A stretch of DNA of 64,000 nucleotides from Lineus longissimus (taxonomy: Eukaryota > Nemertea > Pilidiophora > Heteronemertea > Lineidae): contig NC_088325.1 of the NCBI RefSeq assembly GCF_910592395.1, forward strand, positions 15,254,109-15,318,108, read 5' to 3'. The notes under the pieces were generated by a model. That model was not told the origin of the DNA and made no database searches. It saw only the letters and a list, made by a program, of their open reading frames with translations. A program made the translations under genes and the position numbers. Shown here piece by piece: positions 9,378 through 22,400 of the stretch (position 1 is its first letter; each line of letters begins with the position of its first letter).

Positions 9378-12231
9378 ATGAAGTCATTTCACTTGTTAAT
9401 CTTTCTGTTTGTGCCGTTTAAATTTGGTAAGTCTTTCTTGAATGCATTCTAACTGATTTCCTCATCACCAAAACCCTGTGGTGTGAACCTCGAGTGTTTC
9501 CTTTTTCCCCCCTTGTTTGAGAACGCTAAGAGACCAATTGACACCGTTTTCTCGGTTTCTCCCTTCGAAAAGCCATGGTCTCTTTAGCCGTCTATTGTAT
9601 CCTTATGTGTATTCGTCACCAATTATACAACTATAATATTTGTCTGATCATGAAGTCAGCAATGGTCTTTTGTTTCAGTGGATTCAGGTCCAGAAAAAAC
9701 GTACAGTCTGTGCGCCCGCCAGACTATCTCCGTACCGAAGGGACTCCTCGGTGTCCTAATCTTCGACCCACTGAGAAACGACGACATGGATTCCACGGAT
9801 GGTTGGGTATACCAAGCAGGCACCTATTGTTTTTGTGAAGTCCACTTTCAAACGACAACACAAGTCCGAATAAGTAACATCGCCAACTCGCACAAAACGT
9901 ATGACAAGATTAAGTTCATATGGGACAAAGCGATCTATTCCTTCGGACTGCAGACGCTCACAGATGAGACAAGGACTGCGAGGAATCGCTTCAAAGTGGA
10001 GTTCAAATCTGAAAATGCGGGTTACGGGCACTTCAAGTTCAGATTAATAGGTAGGCTTCTTCAGAGAAATGACAATCTTAGGTCAATCTCTTCACCAGTC
10101 TTCATAATGTCGAATTCTGGCGCTTGCCATCGATCGATTGTTCTCTCAATGATCTGTTCCCTATGAGCATATTGTGAGTGGTCGACTTCTGCCAAGTGCG
10201 ACCAAAACGCAGGGAGTCCTGCGCTCTCCCGAGAGCAGATGTTTTTTTATTCATGTTCATTGTGTCCTCAAATGTCTCTGCATGTTCATAATCAATATGC
10301 CAACAACACACCAGATACAAAGATCACAACCAACCGTTTCAGAGTTATCTTTCTGTAGACGTCCGTGACTGACAAGACTGAAATATGTTACGAGAGTAGG
10401 CAATGATGATGCCCTCATTTACCTTACTCGGGCAAGAAAAGTCCCCGCCGTCATTTCTTCAACGTGTCTCCTTTCCCCTTAGCTTTAGACCGGGATTTGG
10501 AACTGAGTTGCAATATAGAAAGAACAACAATGTCCACCTCATCGACAACTACCATCACCACACCAACACCAACAACCCCGGACAAAGGCACCACTAGCGT
10601 TGCATCGACGACGGAGGAAGGTATGTCACTTGGGAACCTTTCAACCGCAAAAGGGACAGTGGTGTCTTCTATACCTACCGAATCCATTGCAGTTGGTGAG
10701 GGAGAGAAGGCTAAGATCTCACCAAGCCACAGAAACCAGCAGTTGCCACGATTAGGTGAGCAATCCGAAAACCGATAAATGAAGTAAAAAATGTTTTTTT
10801 GACTGAATAAAGCAGGCGACAAAGTCACAAAAGGTGTGATCGTGTTGCGTTAAAGATGTTGGAGCTTCAGTTAAACTAAACTGTATCGGTTTCAATGAAA
10901 CTATTTCTTCGATACGAAAAGGTCACATTCGCCTTGAATTAAGTAGGCTAGTATTCGGCAGCGATCTTTCGAAAATCAACTTGTGTAACATCAATGGCTG
11001 CTCAGTGATTATTAAACTGTCTCTCCGTCGCCAAGATCCGTCTGAAACCACCCTCTTATATGGACGGGCTCTAAATTATGTCAAATCTAAAACATGTAAG
11101 CTTATAACTTGATGCCATTTATGTGAACAGTTAATCCTAAATGTTACAGAAGCTGAATTGAAGGGGAACTTCTGCTTCTTTATCATTTGAAGGTTTCTTC
11201 TCCAGATCCAGCTGTACATGTAATCTTCTGGCCGGTCTTCGCTCCCGTCTTGGTGGTCGTCTATGCTGTGCTCCATCTCGTCTTTGTACCGATCCTGGTA
11301 AAAAGGTGAGCATGACTTTTTGTAAAGTTACATCGCGAATGGAGTAAAGCCCATCCTGACTAGACTCCCATGCAGTCAATTTTGTCATCCTGATCGCGCG
11401 TCCTTCCTCTATGTCGGGGAGACGAGCGGTTAACAGCAGCTATTGTGGAATCTGACGTAGCGGACGTCTTCTGGTGTCATTTAACACTTAACCGATTGTT
11501 TCATTCAATGGTCAATGAAAAAGTGATCCAACTTTCTTTACAGGCAGCGTGAAAAGAGGCACGGGCGACAAGAGATCGAGATGGAGGATGTTGGTGGACA
11601 GGTCAGCAAGCAGAAGACGATGTGCGCGGACGTTGGACAATATTCTGAACCAGCAGACTTCAAATTACGCGACAGGGAAACGGAATCAGGTGACAGGGAG
11701 ACGTTCCATGCCTATTCGGAACCCCAGGATTCGAGACTGCATTCAGTGAAATGCGAATCGGGAGCAGATGGCAACACAATGGGAATTTTAAAAACGCCAA
11801 GATCGGGGAGAAATGGCGGGGAGGGAACCTACTGTGAAGTGAGACAAACGTTCTTCCTTCAACCGAAATCGGCGGCTGGGCAGGTGAAGGGTAATGTACA
11901 TTCGGCCACGTTCCAGGGTGAGAGCAACTCGTCCGTGGTCGAAGAAGATGTGTACGACAAGCTCAAGTGCCCCCTTTTGTCGAAGCCGGAGACCATGTTG
12001 AAGACGCAGACTCTGGACCAGAAAAGACTCGACACAGGGATCAGCCCGTATGGCACTCTCAGTGGACCCAACCCGTCTACCCCAGAGACAAGGCTAAAAA
12101 GCGAGAGCGGAGTCGGTATCGGACGTTCTCACAGCAACTGTGACGAAGAAGTGTATGATATTTTGAACCACCCTTTACTCTCAAAGCCGGTGACTATGCT
12201 CAAGACGTCGTCTAGGGCAGAATCGGATTGA
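9378..12231 (+). CDS. Unrecognised type I membrane protein with tandem YDxL tyrosine motifs
   Basis: Five exons (9378-9426, 9679-10050, 10483-10620, 11206-11305, 11544-12231) join in phase to 448 residues. Exon 1 is a signal peptide (MKSFHLLIFLFVPFKF). Exon 2 encodes a compact extracellular domain of about 125 residues with three Cys (one in YSLCARQ, two in YCFCEVHF); it looks beta-rich but I cannot name the fold. Exon 3 is a Thr/Ser/Pro-rich, mucin-like stalk. Exon 4 is a single membrane segment (HVIFWPVFAPVLVVVYAVLH) followed by basic residues. Exon 5 is a cytoplasmic tail of about 229 residues with two near copies of an acidic-Y motif, EEDVYDKLKCPLLSKPETM and DEEVYDILNHPLLSKPVTM, plus YGTL and YCEV. 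The arrangement suggests a cell-surface receptor phosphorylated on Tyr; ligand and partners are unknown. Exon 3 has a second in-frame donor at 10755. Confidence 0.75.
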
Positions 12232-14440
12232 CAGCGAATTCACCATGGTTAAATCAGATTTCACAATCGTGAATCACTGATCATTTTCGTAAGGGTTTTC
12301 TCTCCAGGGTACACAATTATTTCTTCAGGGTCTGACAGGTCTTCTCTAGATGTGCCATCCAATGACACAATGGGCCTGGCTGCTAGAAGCATTAAAAAGT
12401 TAATATTTCTAAAAATTCTGAAAATTACACAATATCGCTATTTATCGAAATATGACAGAATATTGCAAAATGTGCGAGAAGCAGAAGCATAATATTAAAA
12501 GAATTTATCGCCACCGTGGCCAACCCCAATCACAATCGGGGGCCTTTGATACCAACACAAGCCACTTCACAAAGGCTGTGTAGACGACTTTGGGCGGGAG
12601 GCATACCCTCGTCCATTTCCCACCGTCTCCCGGGCTTGCGGATAAGAAAGAAAGGGTCAGCCAAACGAATCACCTATTTAACGCGTTCGATTTCGAGCGG
12701 ATCTCGGGCCTATAGAAGCGCATGCCCAGTATGAATCGCGCCCGAACGCCTTGCGCCAAGCCCCATTCAAAAGCAAACAGGGACTAACAACGCATTTGAG
12801 GGCTTCTTTCCAAAATTACACTGTAGACAGATTGATCAAATCAAGTATTTTTATGTATATATTGATGTCTTTTTGGTGGCACGTTCTGCATGAGAGAAAG
12901 GACTTTGGGAGGATTCACCTGTCTTCTTTGACTGTGGTCCCAAAGTACTCGAGTTGTACTTAAAGAGTTGTCCGGTAGATATTGGGTACTGCCAGTCTCG
13001 TGAGATCTGATAACCAGCTGGCAGAGGTTGGTTGTTCCATTGTCCGTCATTTCCATGGTACAACCAAATCAGTGGGCTTTTGTCCGAGGAATGAAGTGTT
13101 CCAAATACAGTTGGAATTACCTGTAGCCTAAGTGATTCCGATGGTTATTCCATCCTTTCGTGGGAACTCAGCTATGATACCATTGATCCAGGTTAGGACT
13201 GGGACCTTGCTCTCATGACTTGTGTTGACTTATGTTTTTGAGTATTATAGTACATGTATGATGCAGAATAGAAAGAACCAAGACTTGAACTTTGACCTCG
13301 CATTTATAATAATGAGGGGGCAATGAAACCACCAACTTTTAGTGCAGCTAGTTCGGGGCATCGATCTGCTCGGTCGCCCTGTTAATAAGACTTCAAGCTG
13401 GCTGAGGACGTTTCAGGAACTAATCCCTGCGCTACATTCTTACCCATTGATCCATCAGAAGATCATTATGCCTCTTTTCTTTAGGCTGGAATAGGAGCCT
13501 TGTCTTAACTTCCTGTACGTCTTAGGTTCGACTCCCAAATAAATGAGACAGAGTCATCTTGTACCAATAAATAAGATTTATTTCATCATTTGAATGTACA
13601 GAGAGTACACACCAGACAATCAATGTCTTGGCAACGGGTAATTAGTCGCCCTCAATGAAGATGTCACCCTTCAAAAGAAACCCTCAGCCCTGCAATGGTA
13701 AACGGCAGAAAAATCTGGTGCACTCCACCTATTGGTCATTTGTAACACTATTGAATCTGCTCCACTTCATATTCAAGTCCATGTTATTTCTGGCGATACA
13801 GCCATGGAGATAGGGATCTCCTCTGGTCCCAGGACACAAGGGAAAAAGGCAGTCACTCCAGACTGTTATAGAATATCGGATGAGGAGATACTACCTTCTT
13901 CAATTTTACTTTGTTTGATTCAATGCCCACTCAAATACTGCCATTTATTCTCAAATGTTGGAAAGTGCAGGTACTCGCCTTGACCATTCGGATGGGATTG
14001 AGACATTTATTGACCGGTGTAATACACACAAGCATTATCGAGTATCCTTTCATCATGTCACCTTATAAACAGACAGTTACATCACCTGGTGAACTGTATC
14101 TTGGAATCAATGAAATAAGCCTTCACATTATCTATGTGAAATTCGAGAAACTTAAAACAACTGATTTGACCTTCACCCACTTCAAATCTTATGATTTAAA
14201 ATACATTCAATATGACACACAATTTGATTTCAAGCTATCAAAACCTAAGAGTGAAACAATCTATGATATCCTCGCATCCCCGAATTCAACAAATATCATG
14301 CCAATGGAATAGAAAATCCCAATGTAATGAAATAATGAAATGGCCAGGGCCATTGTGCTCACCTCATGTGGAGGAAAGATGGATAAAGAGCATGGTATTG
14401 TGTCATGTAGTGTTAGGTTTGATGTAGGTCCAAGCAATTA
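12232..14440. other. Spacer, no gene recognised
   Basis: The left end is the 3' UTR of the orphan membrane-protein gene. Open frames at 12516-12963 and 13732-14312 lack splice context and domains. A B-box-like GGTTCGACTCC near 13526 hints at an old tRNA-derived element, but no A box accompanies it. Confidence 0.5.
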
Positions 14441-15460
14441 CAATTTCCCCAAATGGCCAATTTACAGTACATTCGACCTCTGTGACCTTGAAAAGTAGGT
14501 CAAATCAAAGAAGACCCGGGTGACACATTGAATGGTTGTTAGAATTAGATGTACCTATGATATAAAATTGGTGCCAATCGGGCAAGTCATTGCTAGGAAT
14601 AATGGCATTTTGAAGAATTTAGGATTTGGCCCCCTCCCTGGAGGCCAAACGGCAAATCAGATTGCACCAAACTTCGGTACCTAAGATCACCTGACCAAGG
14701 GGTACATGTGTACTTAATTTGTGATCAATAGTCATTGCTGTTAAGAAACGTGCCATAGTTACGGCCTGACGGCGAATTTACGCCATTTGACCTCTGTGAC
14801 CTTGACAAGAAGGTCAAATTACAAACCTGTGTGACATATACTGTATGGTGGTTAGATGTACCCATGATATCAAATTGGTGGCAATCGGGCAAGAAGTTAA
14901 GGAATAATCGCATTTTTAAGGTTTTTGGATTTTGCCCCCTGGTGGTCAAGTAATGAATCATATTGGACCAAACTTCGGTCCCTGAGATCACCTGACTAAG
15001 GGGTAAATGTGTACCAAATTTGGTATCAATAGTCATTGTAGTTTAGAAACGTGCCATCGTTACATCCTAACGGCCAATTTACACCATTTGACCTCTGTGA
15101 CCTTGAAAAGGAGGTCAAATCAAAAACCCGGAGGATATATGATGCACCTTTGCTAGAAGTACCTACCATATTTTTTTCAAAATTTCCCGACTACTATTAA
15201 GGGAGATATTGCATATTTTCACTTTTAACGTTTGGCCCCCTGGTGGCCAAACCATGAAACGAATCGGACCGAAACTTAGTCTCCAAGGTGTCATTACATA
15301 AGGGTACATGTGTACCAAGTTTCAACTCAATAGCTCTAACAGTTACGAAACGTGCCCTGCTAACGGACGACGGACGACGACGGACGACGACGACGACGAC
15401 GACGACGGACGACGGACGCCACGGTATGGGATAAGCTCACCTCTGCTAAGAGGTGAGCTA
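14441..15460 (+). repeat. Three tandem copies of a ~300-bp dispersed-type repeat with terminal hairpin
   Basis: The phrase GACCTCTGTGACCTTGA recurs at 14475, 14789 and 15090, each time followed by AGGTCAAA, a GGCCCCCT..GG block and ACATGTGTACC(A/T)A. The period is about 300-315 bp. The last copy runs into a GACGACG microsatellite and ends in a perfect hairpin, GCTCACCTCT / AGAGGTGAGC (15435-15444 and 15449-15458). It looks like a non-autonomous mobile element or an internally duplicated one. No coding capacity is visible. Confidence 0.75.
15364..15420 (+). repeat. (GAC/GACG)n microsatellite
   Basis: An imperfect run of CGACGACGGACGACG units. It lies near the 3' end of the preceding dispersed-type repeat and is probably part of it. 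Confidence 0.85.
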
Positions 15461-15684
15461 AAAAAGGCACTGCCTACACCTAAATCAAAGATACGTGTAA
15501 CCTAACATCCAACCAGTCACCAGATATGAATTCAAGAGAAGAGTTATAGAGGTAGCCCCAATTACTGCTGGCCATCATCAATGTATTGAAACATAGGTCA
15601 TGTATTGGGGGCGCACAGATATACATCTTAAAGTGTACATGAACAGTTGGTATAATAGACTGTTCATAAATGTGCAAAATGATT

Positions 15685-15920
15685 GGTGGACTGTTTATGC
15701 ATAAACAGCAAGTGGACTATTTATACATAAACAGCAAGTGGACTGTTTATACATAAACATCTGGTGGACTGTTTATAAATAAACAGCAAGTGGACTGTTT
15801 ATACATAAACAGCAAGTGGACTGTTTATACATAAACATCTGGTGGACTGTTTATACATAACCAGCAAGTGGACTGTTTATACATAACCAGCAAGTGGACT
15901 ATACATAAACAGTTTGGTAT
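15685..15920 (+). repeat. 26-bp tandem repeat of inverted-repeat units
   Basis: About nine copies of GTGGACTGTTTATACATAAA plus CAGCAA. Each unit contains the dyad CTGTTTAT-AC-ATAAACAG, so each can form a hairpin. Two unit types alternate as A-A-B-A-A-B, where B has ATCTG in place of AGCAA, giving a higher-order period of about 78 bp. The last units (AACCAGCAA) are diverged. There is no coding role. Confidence 0.9.
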
Positions 15921-16071
15921 GGTAGACTGCTGGCCATCATTTAAGTCACACTTGAAACTTGTCTAGGGAGAACATGGGAGTCACTACCGACCAAACATTT
16001 ATTTACAGCATGACCCATATAGTTTCATAGGTATATCACGTGATTCACCATCAAAAGTCCTGATATACAGT

Positions 16072-16077
16072 TTTATT
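16072..16077 (-). terminator. Candidate poly(A) signal of SRPRA
   Basis: TTTATT on the plus strand gives AATAAA on the minus strand about 420 bases past the SRPRA stop codon. The intervening 16078-16494 would be 3' UTR. Motif call only; a second hexamer lies near 15999. Confidence 0.45.
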
Positions 16078-16494
16078 GCCCCTAGTGATTATAAAAACAT
16101 TCAAAATTACAATAACAGATAGATTTTATACATGTATGTCTTTGCTCTAATCATAAATCTAATTATTTGGAACACAACAATATCCCTCTCCTGGAGTGGC
16201 AAACCAAGCGGTAAGAAGAACAGGAGGTCTGAAGGTTTGAACAGGCTGACAACACTTTGAAAGTAAGTAATCACACCACATAACATTGCGGGTCTTTATA
16301 ATGGTAACAACATTTTCAGCAAATCTTCCACTTTAATCTACTTTCCTTCAAAACTTTCCCAGCCCCGTACTTGATTTTGAGGACAAGGTATGCACGTTGA
16401 CAAACAAAAATATCAAGGGGTCTTTTTGTGGTACCTTTTGACAAGCAATCTAAAATCATTTTTCAAGGAAGAGTAAAACTTGAAGCCCCCCTGT

Positions 16495-19400
16495 TTACTT
16501 GAGCAAGGCATGCACTACAGCCTTGGTGTTGAGGTTCTTCAGGTCCGTGTAAGTCTGACCAGTTCCCACGAAGACGATCGGTTGTCCGGTGGTGTAGGTC
16601 ATTGAGATGGCAGCACCCACCTGAAATACAAATACAATGATATCATACTCATGAAACAAAACTGAGTGGTAAATTCAATGAAATGGTTTTTCCTTTCCTG
16701 GAGCAGTCCAGGACAGGCCAGCTTGATACATGTAAGTTGGAAGGCCTCTCGGATTCTTGACATAACAATTCTCCAAGTTGAAATCAAGCCTATCATTACC
16801 ACACAAGGAAGAATGCTAAGTGGCATCACCACCCTTAAACCTCCCCACGGGAGAGTGAGATGATTTATCAGGCCTTACCTTATCGTCAATAGTATCAAAC
16901 TTAGTGAGGACAATACCGTCTATCAACCTTGGGTTGGTCATGTTGGAGTGATCGGCCAGCGCCTGGTTAAACTTCATCAGCTGATCCACAGCCTCGTTCC
17001 CAACCAGAGCCTCGCCAACAAACAACACAAGATCCGGCTGGTTCACCTTGATCAGCTGTAACACCAGGTGGATCAGTTTTAGAGATTGTTAATCAGAGGT
17101 GTGAGGGAGTTACATCGTACAAGTCATACAACTTTACGCCATATGCCCCAAATTTGACTTACTATCCATTTTGGTGCGATGGGTCACATACCACAAAACA
17201 AGAGCGGTCTCCACATGAAATAGCAAAATGACTCCACACGGGCAAAATACCAGCATATGTACAATGAGTGCACAAGATCCTAATCTCTCACAGTGGCTGC
17301 TCTGTCAACCTAAATATAGCAATAGGTCGACCCAAAAGTCTGTACCTTAGCTAGAGCTCTCATCAATGGTTCGTTGTCCTGCATACGACCAGCAGTATCC
17401 ACCAATACCACATCCAATTTACAATCACGAGCTGAAAAAGTCAAAACTCATAAGTTGTCAACATCTGACACACTTGTAATATGTCCAACACAAGGTTCAT
17501 ATGACCTTGTGCTTCATGGTGTCTTATGTTCAACTGATACAAAATCTGCATAGATTCTAACATCACACATGTCCCCTTCAACTAAACAGATATCAAGGAG
17601 CAGTGAGAACTGCAGAATCAGCCAACAGCCTTCGGAATAGGAATACTTTTCAGTGATCAAAGCCTACTGGTCAAAATACATTAACATAGATCTCCATACT
17701 CACCAAAGTTAACGGCCTCCATAGCTATGCCAGCAGCGTCCTTGCCATAACCTTTCTCATAGAGCTGGACCATGTTCATGCCATTGTGGGCCTGTGCAGG
17801 GTGCAGAGCATTCAGTTTACGCGTGTGAGTACGCAGCTGCTCTACCGCACCGGCACGGAACGTATCACATGCGGCAATCAGAACACGGAAGTTATTCTCA
17901 ACCAACCAGAATGCAATCTGAAAAGATGGTCAGTCATATGACAGTGGTGACAGTTCTTATAGTTTTTCAAGTTTAATGTTGATGGAATCACCAGAGAAAC
18001 ATCTTCAATGTTAGCCCTGAGCTGACCTCATAAAGACATGCACTGTCTGATGTACAATCTTCTAAGAGTGATGTATGTGATTTATCACTCAAAGCTATCT
18101 GGTGCTGCCCTCTATAGCATACCTTAGCAAGGTTGGTCGACTTCCCCACACCGTTGACCCCGCAGAACACAATAGAAAATGGCCGCTTCTGTTGCTTGGC
18201 TTCCATCGCGTCACGCAGGATATCAATACGACGTTTCGGCGAGAGAATCTGGACGCAGGATTCCTGCACGGTCTGTTTGACAGTCGAGTTAATACCTTAA
18301 AGTGAAAGGAATAAGTCACATTAACATCGCAGCAGTTGATGATAATTTCATACATTGGTCAATCACTGCACCACTCTAGTCTGACAGCCTATTTGTAACA
18401 GACTATAAAAGAACTTGTCCACAAACATGAAGAACAAACAAAAACTTACCACTAAAAGTTCCCAGAACTTTCCCCTCCAGCTTCGTGGAGACAGATTGGC
18501 ACAATTTATCAGCAATATCAGCTGCAACGTTTTTAGAGATGAGATGGTCTTTCATCTTTGCAAGGCCTGGCGCGACGTCCTCCTGTGTGAGGCTCTTTGA
18601 ACCAACCATGCTTTTCAATGCGGTGAACCATCCACCTTTCTTCTGACTAGCACTGGAAGGGAAATGTAAAGAATGAATACAGAGTTCCAAACAGAGGGAA
18701 GAAAATCGAGTCGTTTGCTCTTGAGTGATCATCTTAAAACCAAACACTCCTTTCAATGCTCAGATAGAGCTGTCATATCTGCCACAACCATGGCCAAACG
18801 CCTTGGTTTTCGTCAATATCTTAGCTTCACCCACACTATGACACAGTGTTAGGAGAGAGAGCTAATACCTCCAGTTTGCTATCAATTCAAGACACAAGAA
18901 CAGGTTTTGCAAAGGTTTTTTAAACAAGCTAAAATTCTGGACAACCATTCAACCACACAAATATAATGACGCACCCTTTTTTGGAGGTCACCTCCTCCTC
19001 CTCCTCCTCTTCCTCCTCCTCTGAGGAGCTCTCTGTATCGAGATCTTTCAAACCCCCCTTCATCTGACCGATCAACGACAGCTGAAAACACCAAGACGTT
19101 ATGGTTATGGTAACATTATGGTAATATTACTGGAAGTAACCACCCCTTTCTCCTCTGTGTACTTTAACAACGTCTGGCACAAATGACAACTTAAGGTATG
19201 TCTGCAGGACACATAACTCAGAACACAATCAAATGACTGAGGGACCCAACTTACCGCTTCCTCATCGGGGACGATATACTCTCCATTTTCCGCAGCCCCA
19301 TTCTCCTCCCCCGGCTGACTGAAGTCCAACGCCTTCCCCTCCTTGGCCGTCCCAGCTTTGTCCCATTTGCGTAATTCTTTCCCTTTTTTCTTGGGCACCT

Positions 19401-22400
19401 CCACCGGAGCGTCATCTACTTTCTTCGCCTTGCTGAAAGATAAAGACACACTTGATGAGCATCAGCATTCACCAGGCGGTGTCTAAGACTCAGCCAAGGA
19501 CTCATCATACAACGCACACCAAGCTGGCCCGGTTGCTCCGACATAAGCAGTAACCACAATGAGGAATAAGAGTAACAAACAAACCTCTTATCGCCTGTCT
19601 TCTTCATCTTCTTCTTGAAGAACTCCTCACGCCTCTTGGCGATATCATCTTCCAGGTCCCCATTGACGGCTTTCAGGGGTTGCTCTTCTTTAGGTTTACT
19701 GGGCGGAGCTAAGAGACAAAAAAGGGCTCTCAAACTTAACCAAATGATAAACAACCTGGGTGGACTTGCGCTTTTCACCAGGAGGTCGAATGCTTTAGAT
19801 CTGCTGGTGGACAATTCAAATGTGGTGTGTTTGATGTCACCCTTTTATCAGGTGCGCTAGGAGACCTGACTAGCCTTTTCAATTTACATTCAAACATGTA
19901 GGGCAGACACCAGCTGTATGTGATAAGCCAACTCTACAATAACACATATGACATCAACAACTGCACAGCAAGCATACCTTCCACCCAGCCCTGAGAAAAA
20001 CTACCACTGCCAGAGAAAAAACCAACTTACAAACATTTTGGAGATTTTTAATCTCAGTCACATTATCTGAAAACATTATTTATCTGGTTAGGATCAGGAT
20101 TTAGGCCGGACCACATAGTCCTTGTGGTACACAAAAAAAAATAAAGACAAAATTTATGTCCATGTGAAATAGTCTTAGAATGTTGATGACCATGTCAATA
20201 TAATTCATTCAAGTATTTGATATCATGATATCTTCCAGGAAAAGGGTCCTCTGCCTTGGTGGAGGCTCACCTCAAATCAAAAAGGATGTGTCATAAGTTA
20301 TCCAGCACAAGTGCACCTAAGTTTATCCTTGGTGTTTGCTTATTCCGAGTCACATACCTGCTGGTCTGTTCTTTTTATTCTCCTTGCCTTTGCCCTTCCC
20401 ATCATCCTTCTTGTTCTCGATCATCGATGCAACCGTCTTCTGAGACTTCTGGGAATCTTCAAATGTACGCATCTGCCTGAAAACGTTAATGAGACGCCCG
20501 TGAAAGAGACCATTCAATGAGTTGGAAGGTTGCCAGTACGTTATGTCTTTCCATCACTCATCCAGCAAATAAACCGCTCTAGGACACCAATAGGCTGACC
20601 CCTAAGTTGATTTTACACAGGATTAGTAAATATTAATTCTAAAGGTGTGGAGGCATGTTTTTTTGCCTTTTTTTCATGGACAATGGAGATACAGGGTCAG
20701 GAAGAGTACTCATCCAAAGTTCATTTCCAAGGCAACTCTACCATCACTATCAGACAAAGAAAGTCTCACCTCGGCTTTTTGGCCACCTTCCTGTCCATAC
20801 TCTCCGCCTCTTTCAACATCTTCACGAATAGATCCGTAAAATCGTCAAAATTCCGAGAAATCTTTCCTTGCGATAGGTCATCCTTGTACTTGTTTCTAAA
20901 CTCCATTTGTATGTCGTTCAAGAATTTATCAACGTACGATAACTGTAATATCTTCTGGTAAGCCACCTTTAGGTAGGAAATGAAAACATGTCTGATTGAA
21001 ATTGATCAAATAATGTGCCAATCTCACCATGACCTAGACACCATGCCATGCTGCAATCTCAAATGATCATGACAGAATTTGATTCAGTAAAGTCAGGGAG
21101 GACAAATCATTGTTCTACTCTCCAACATGGCTGGTCATGAAAACAAACTATGTTTTTATGATACATAACTTCTAACATGTCAAATGACCGGACTTACCAC
21201 AAAAACCAGCTCAAACTCATTGTCGAGTTTATACTTGAGTGTCAGCGCTTCATGGGTGAAGGCATTGTTACCACCTCTCTCCTAAAAACACAAGTGACAA
21301 AGAAAAATGAACAGGCATCACTGATTGATTTTACTGTTGATTGATTGAACAGTAGCAAAAGTAAACCCATGATCGCTGTTCTAATTGTCCCCTGTTCAGT
21401 GTTTGTGATCATCACAACATGATCATGATCATTATGACTTTATGTTTATCAAAAGAAATGAACAGCCTCAGGCTAAGCATGTTTCATGTTGAAATCACCA
21501 AGTTAGGGAATGATTGCGAGGCGCTGAGGCAAATGAGTGCCAGGGAATAATCCAGGAATAAACAGATTCATTCAAGAGTGGGACAGTTGATGCAGTCATC
21601 GGACACCACAAACCAGAAACATCGTGAGCCAGAGAAGGTTCCCCCAGCACATTCACTTTTTACATGAATTTATCTCAACACTCCCACTGCACTCCCAGTT
21701 AATTTCTAAGGACTTTTTACACATCTGCTAAGGTCTCCCTACCCTGGTACAGCGGTATGTGCTCACAAAAATGACAGCTATGGAAGTACTATTTTGCCCA
21801 AACAAGCAAACAGCATGAACATTTCATCACATGTACAGGCCTCATACAACAAGTTAAAGTATTAGATTCCATTGAGTTTCATGATACCTTGCCCAATCAT
21901 AATGCTCATGACATGACAGAATAACCTATGAATATTCTCCCAAACCCTAAGTCAGCACTATTTTTTCCAGGTGATGCCCGAGGCTATGTTTGTGTTTATT
22001 GAGCATCACTAGGTAACGGGAGAGCAAATCGGTCTTTCATCTGAGAGCACCATCAAAAAAAGTCAAAACATTGAGAAATAAAGACTGCAGAACAGAAATA
22101 ACTCTCACTTGACAATGCACTACATCAACAAAAAGAAAATTCTATTGATTTATAACAAACATATCGATAGATAAAAAGGTCAATTACAACAGAATAAAAA
22201 GCTCATTTATCTCTTAATTCTGGAATATTCTCCAAGACAGTGGGATCAAATGGGAAGTATAATGATCGGAGTGGATCAATATGATGACAAAGTAGTCAAT
22301 CAATTTATTATTTAGCGATTTTTGTTTGGGAGGGAATGAGGCAGAAAAAGCCTGATCTTGAATTCAAAATAGCATAGGCTGGAGAGGAATGTGTACCATA

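Noticed and set aside
13732-14312. Plus-strand frames, one ending with KSETIYDIL, reminiscent of the receptor's YDIL motif
   Set aside because: Short coincidence in a frame without exon signals; the receptor gene already has its stop at 12231.
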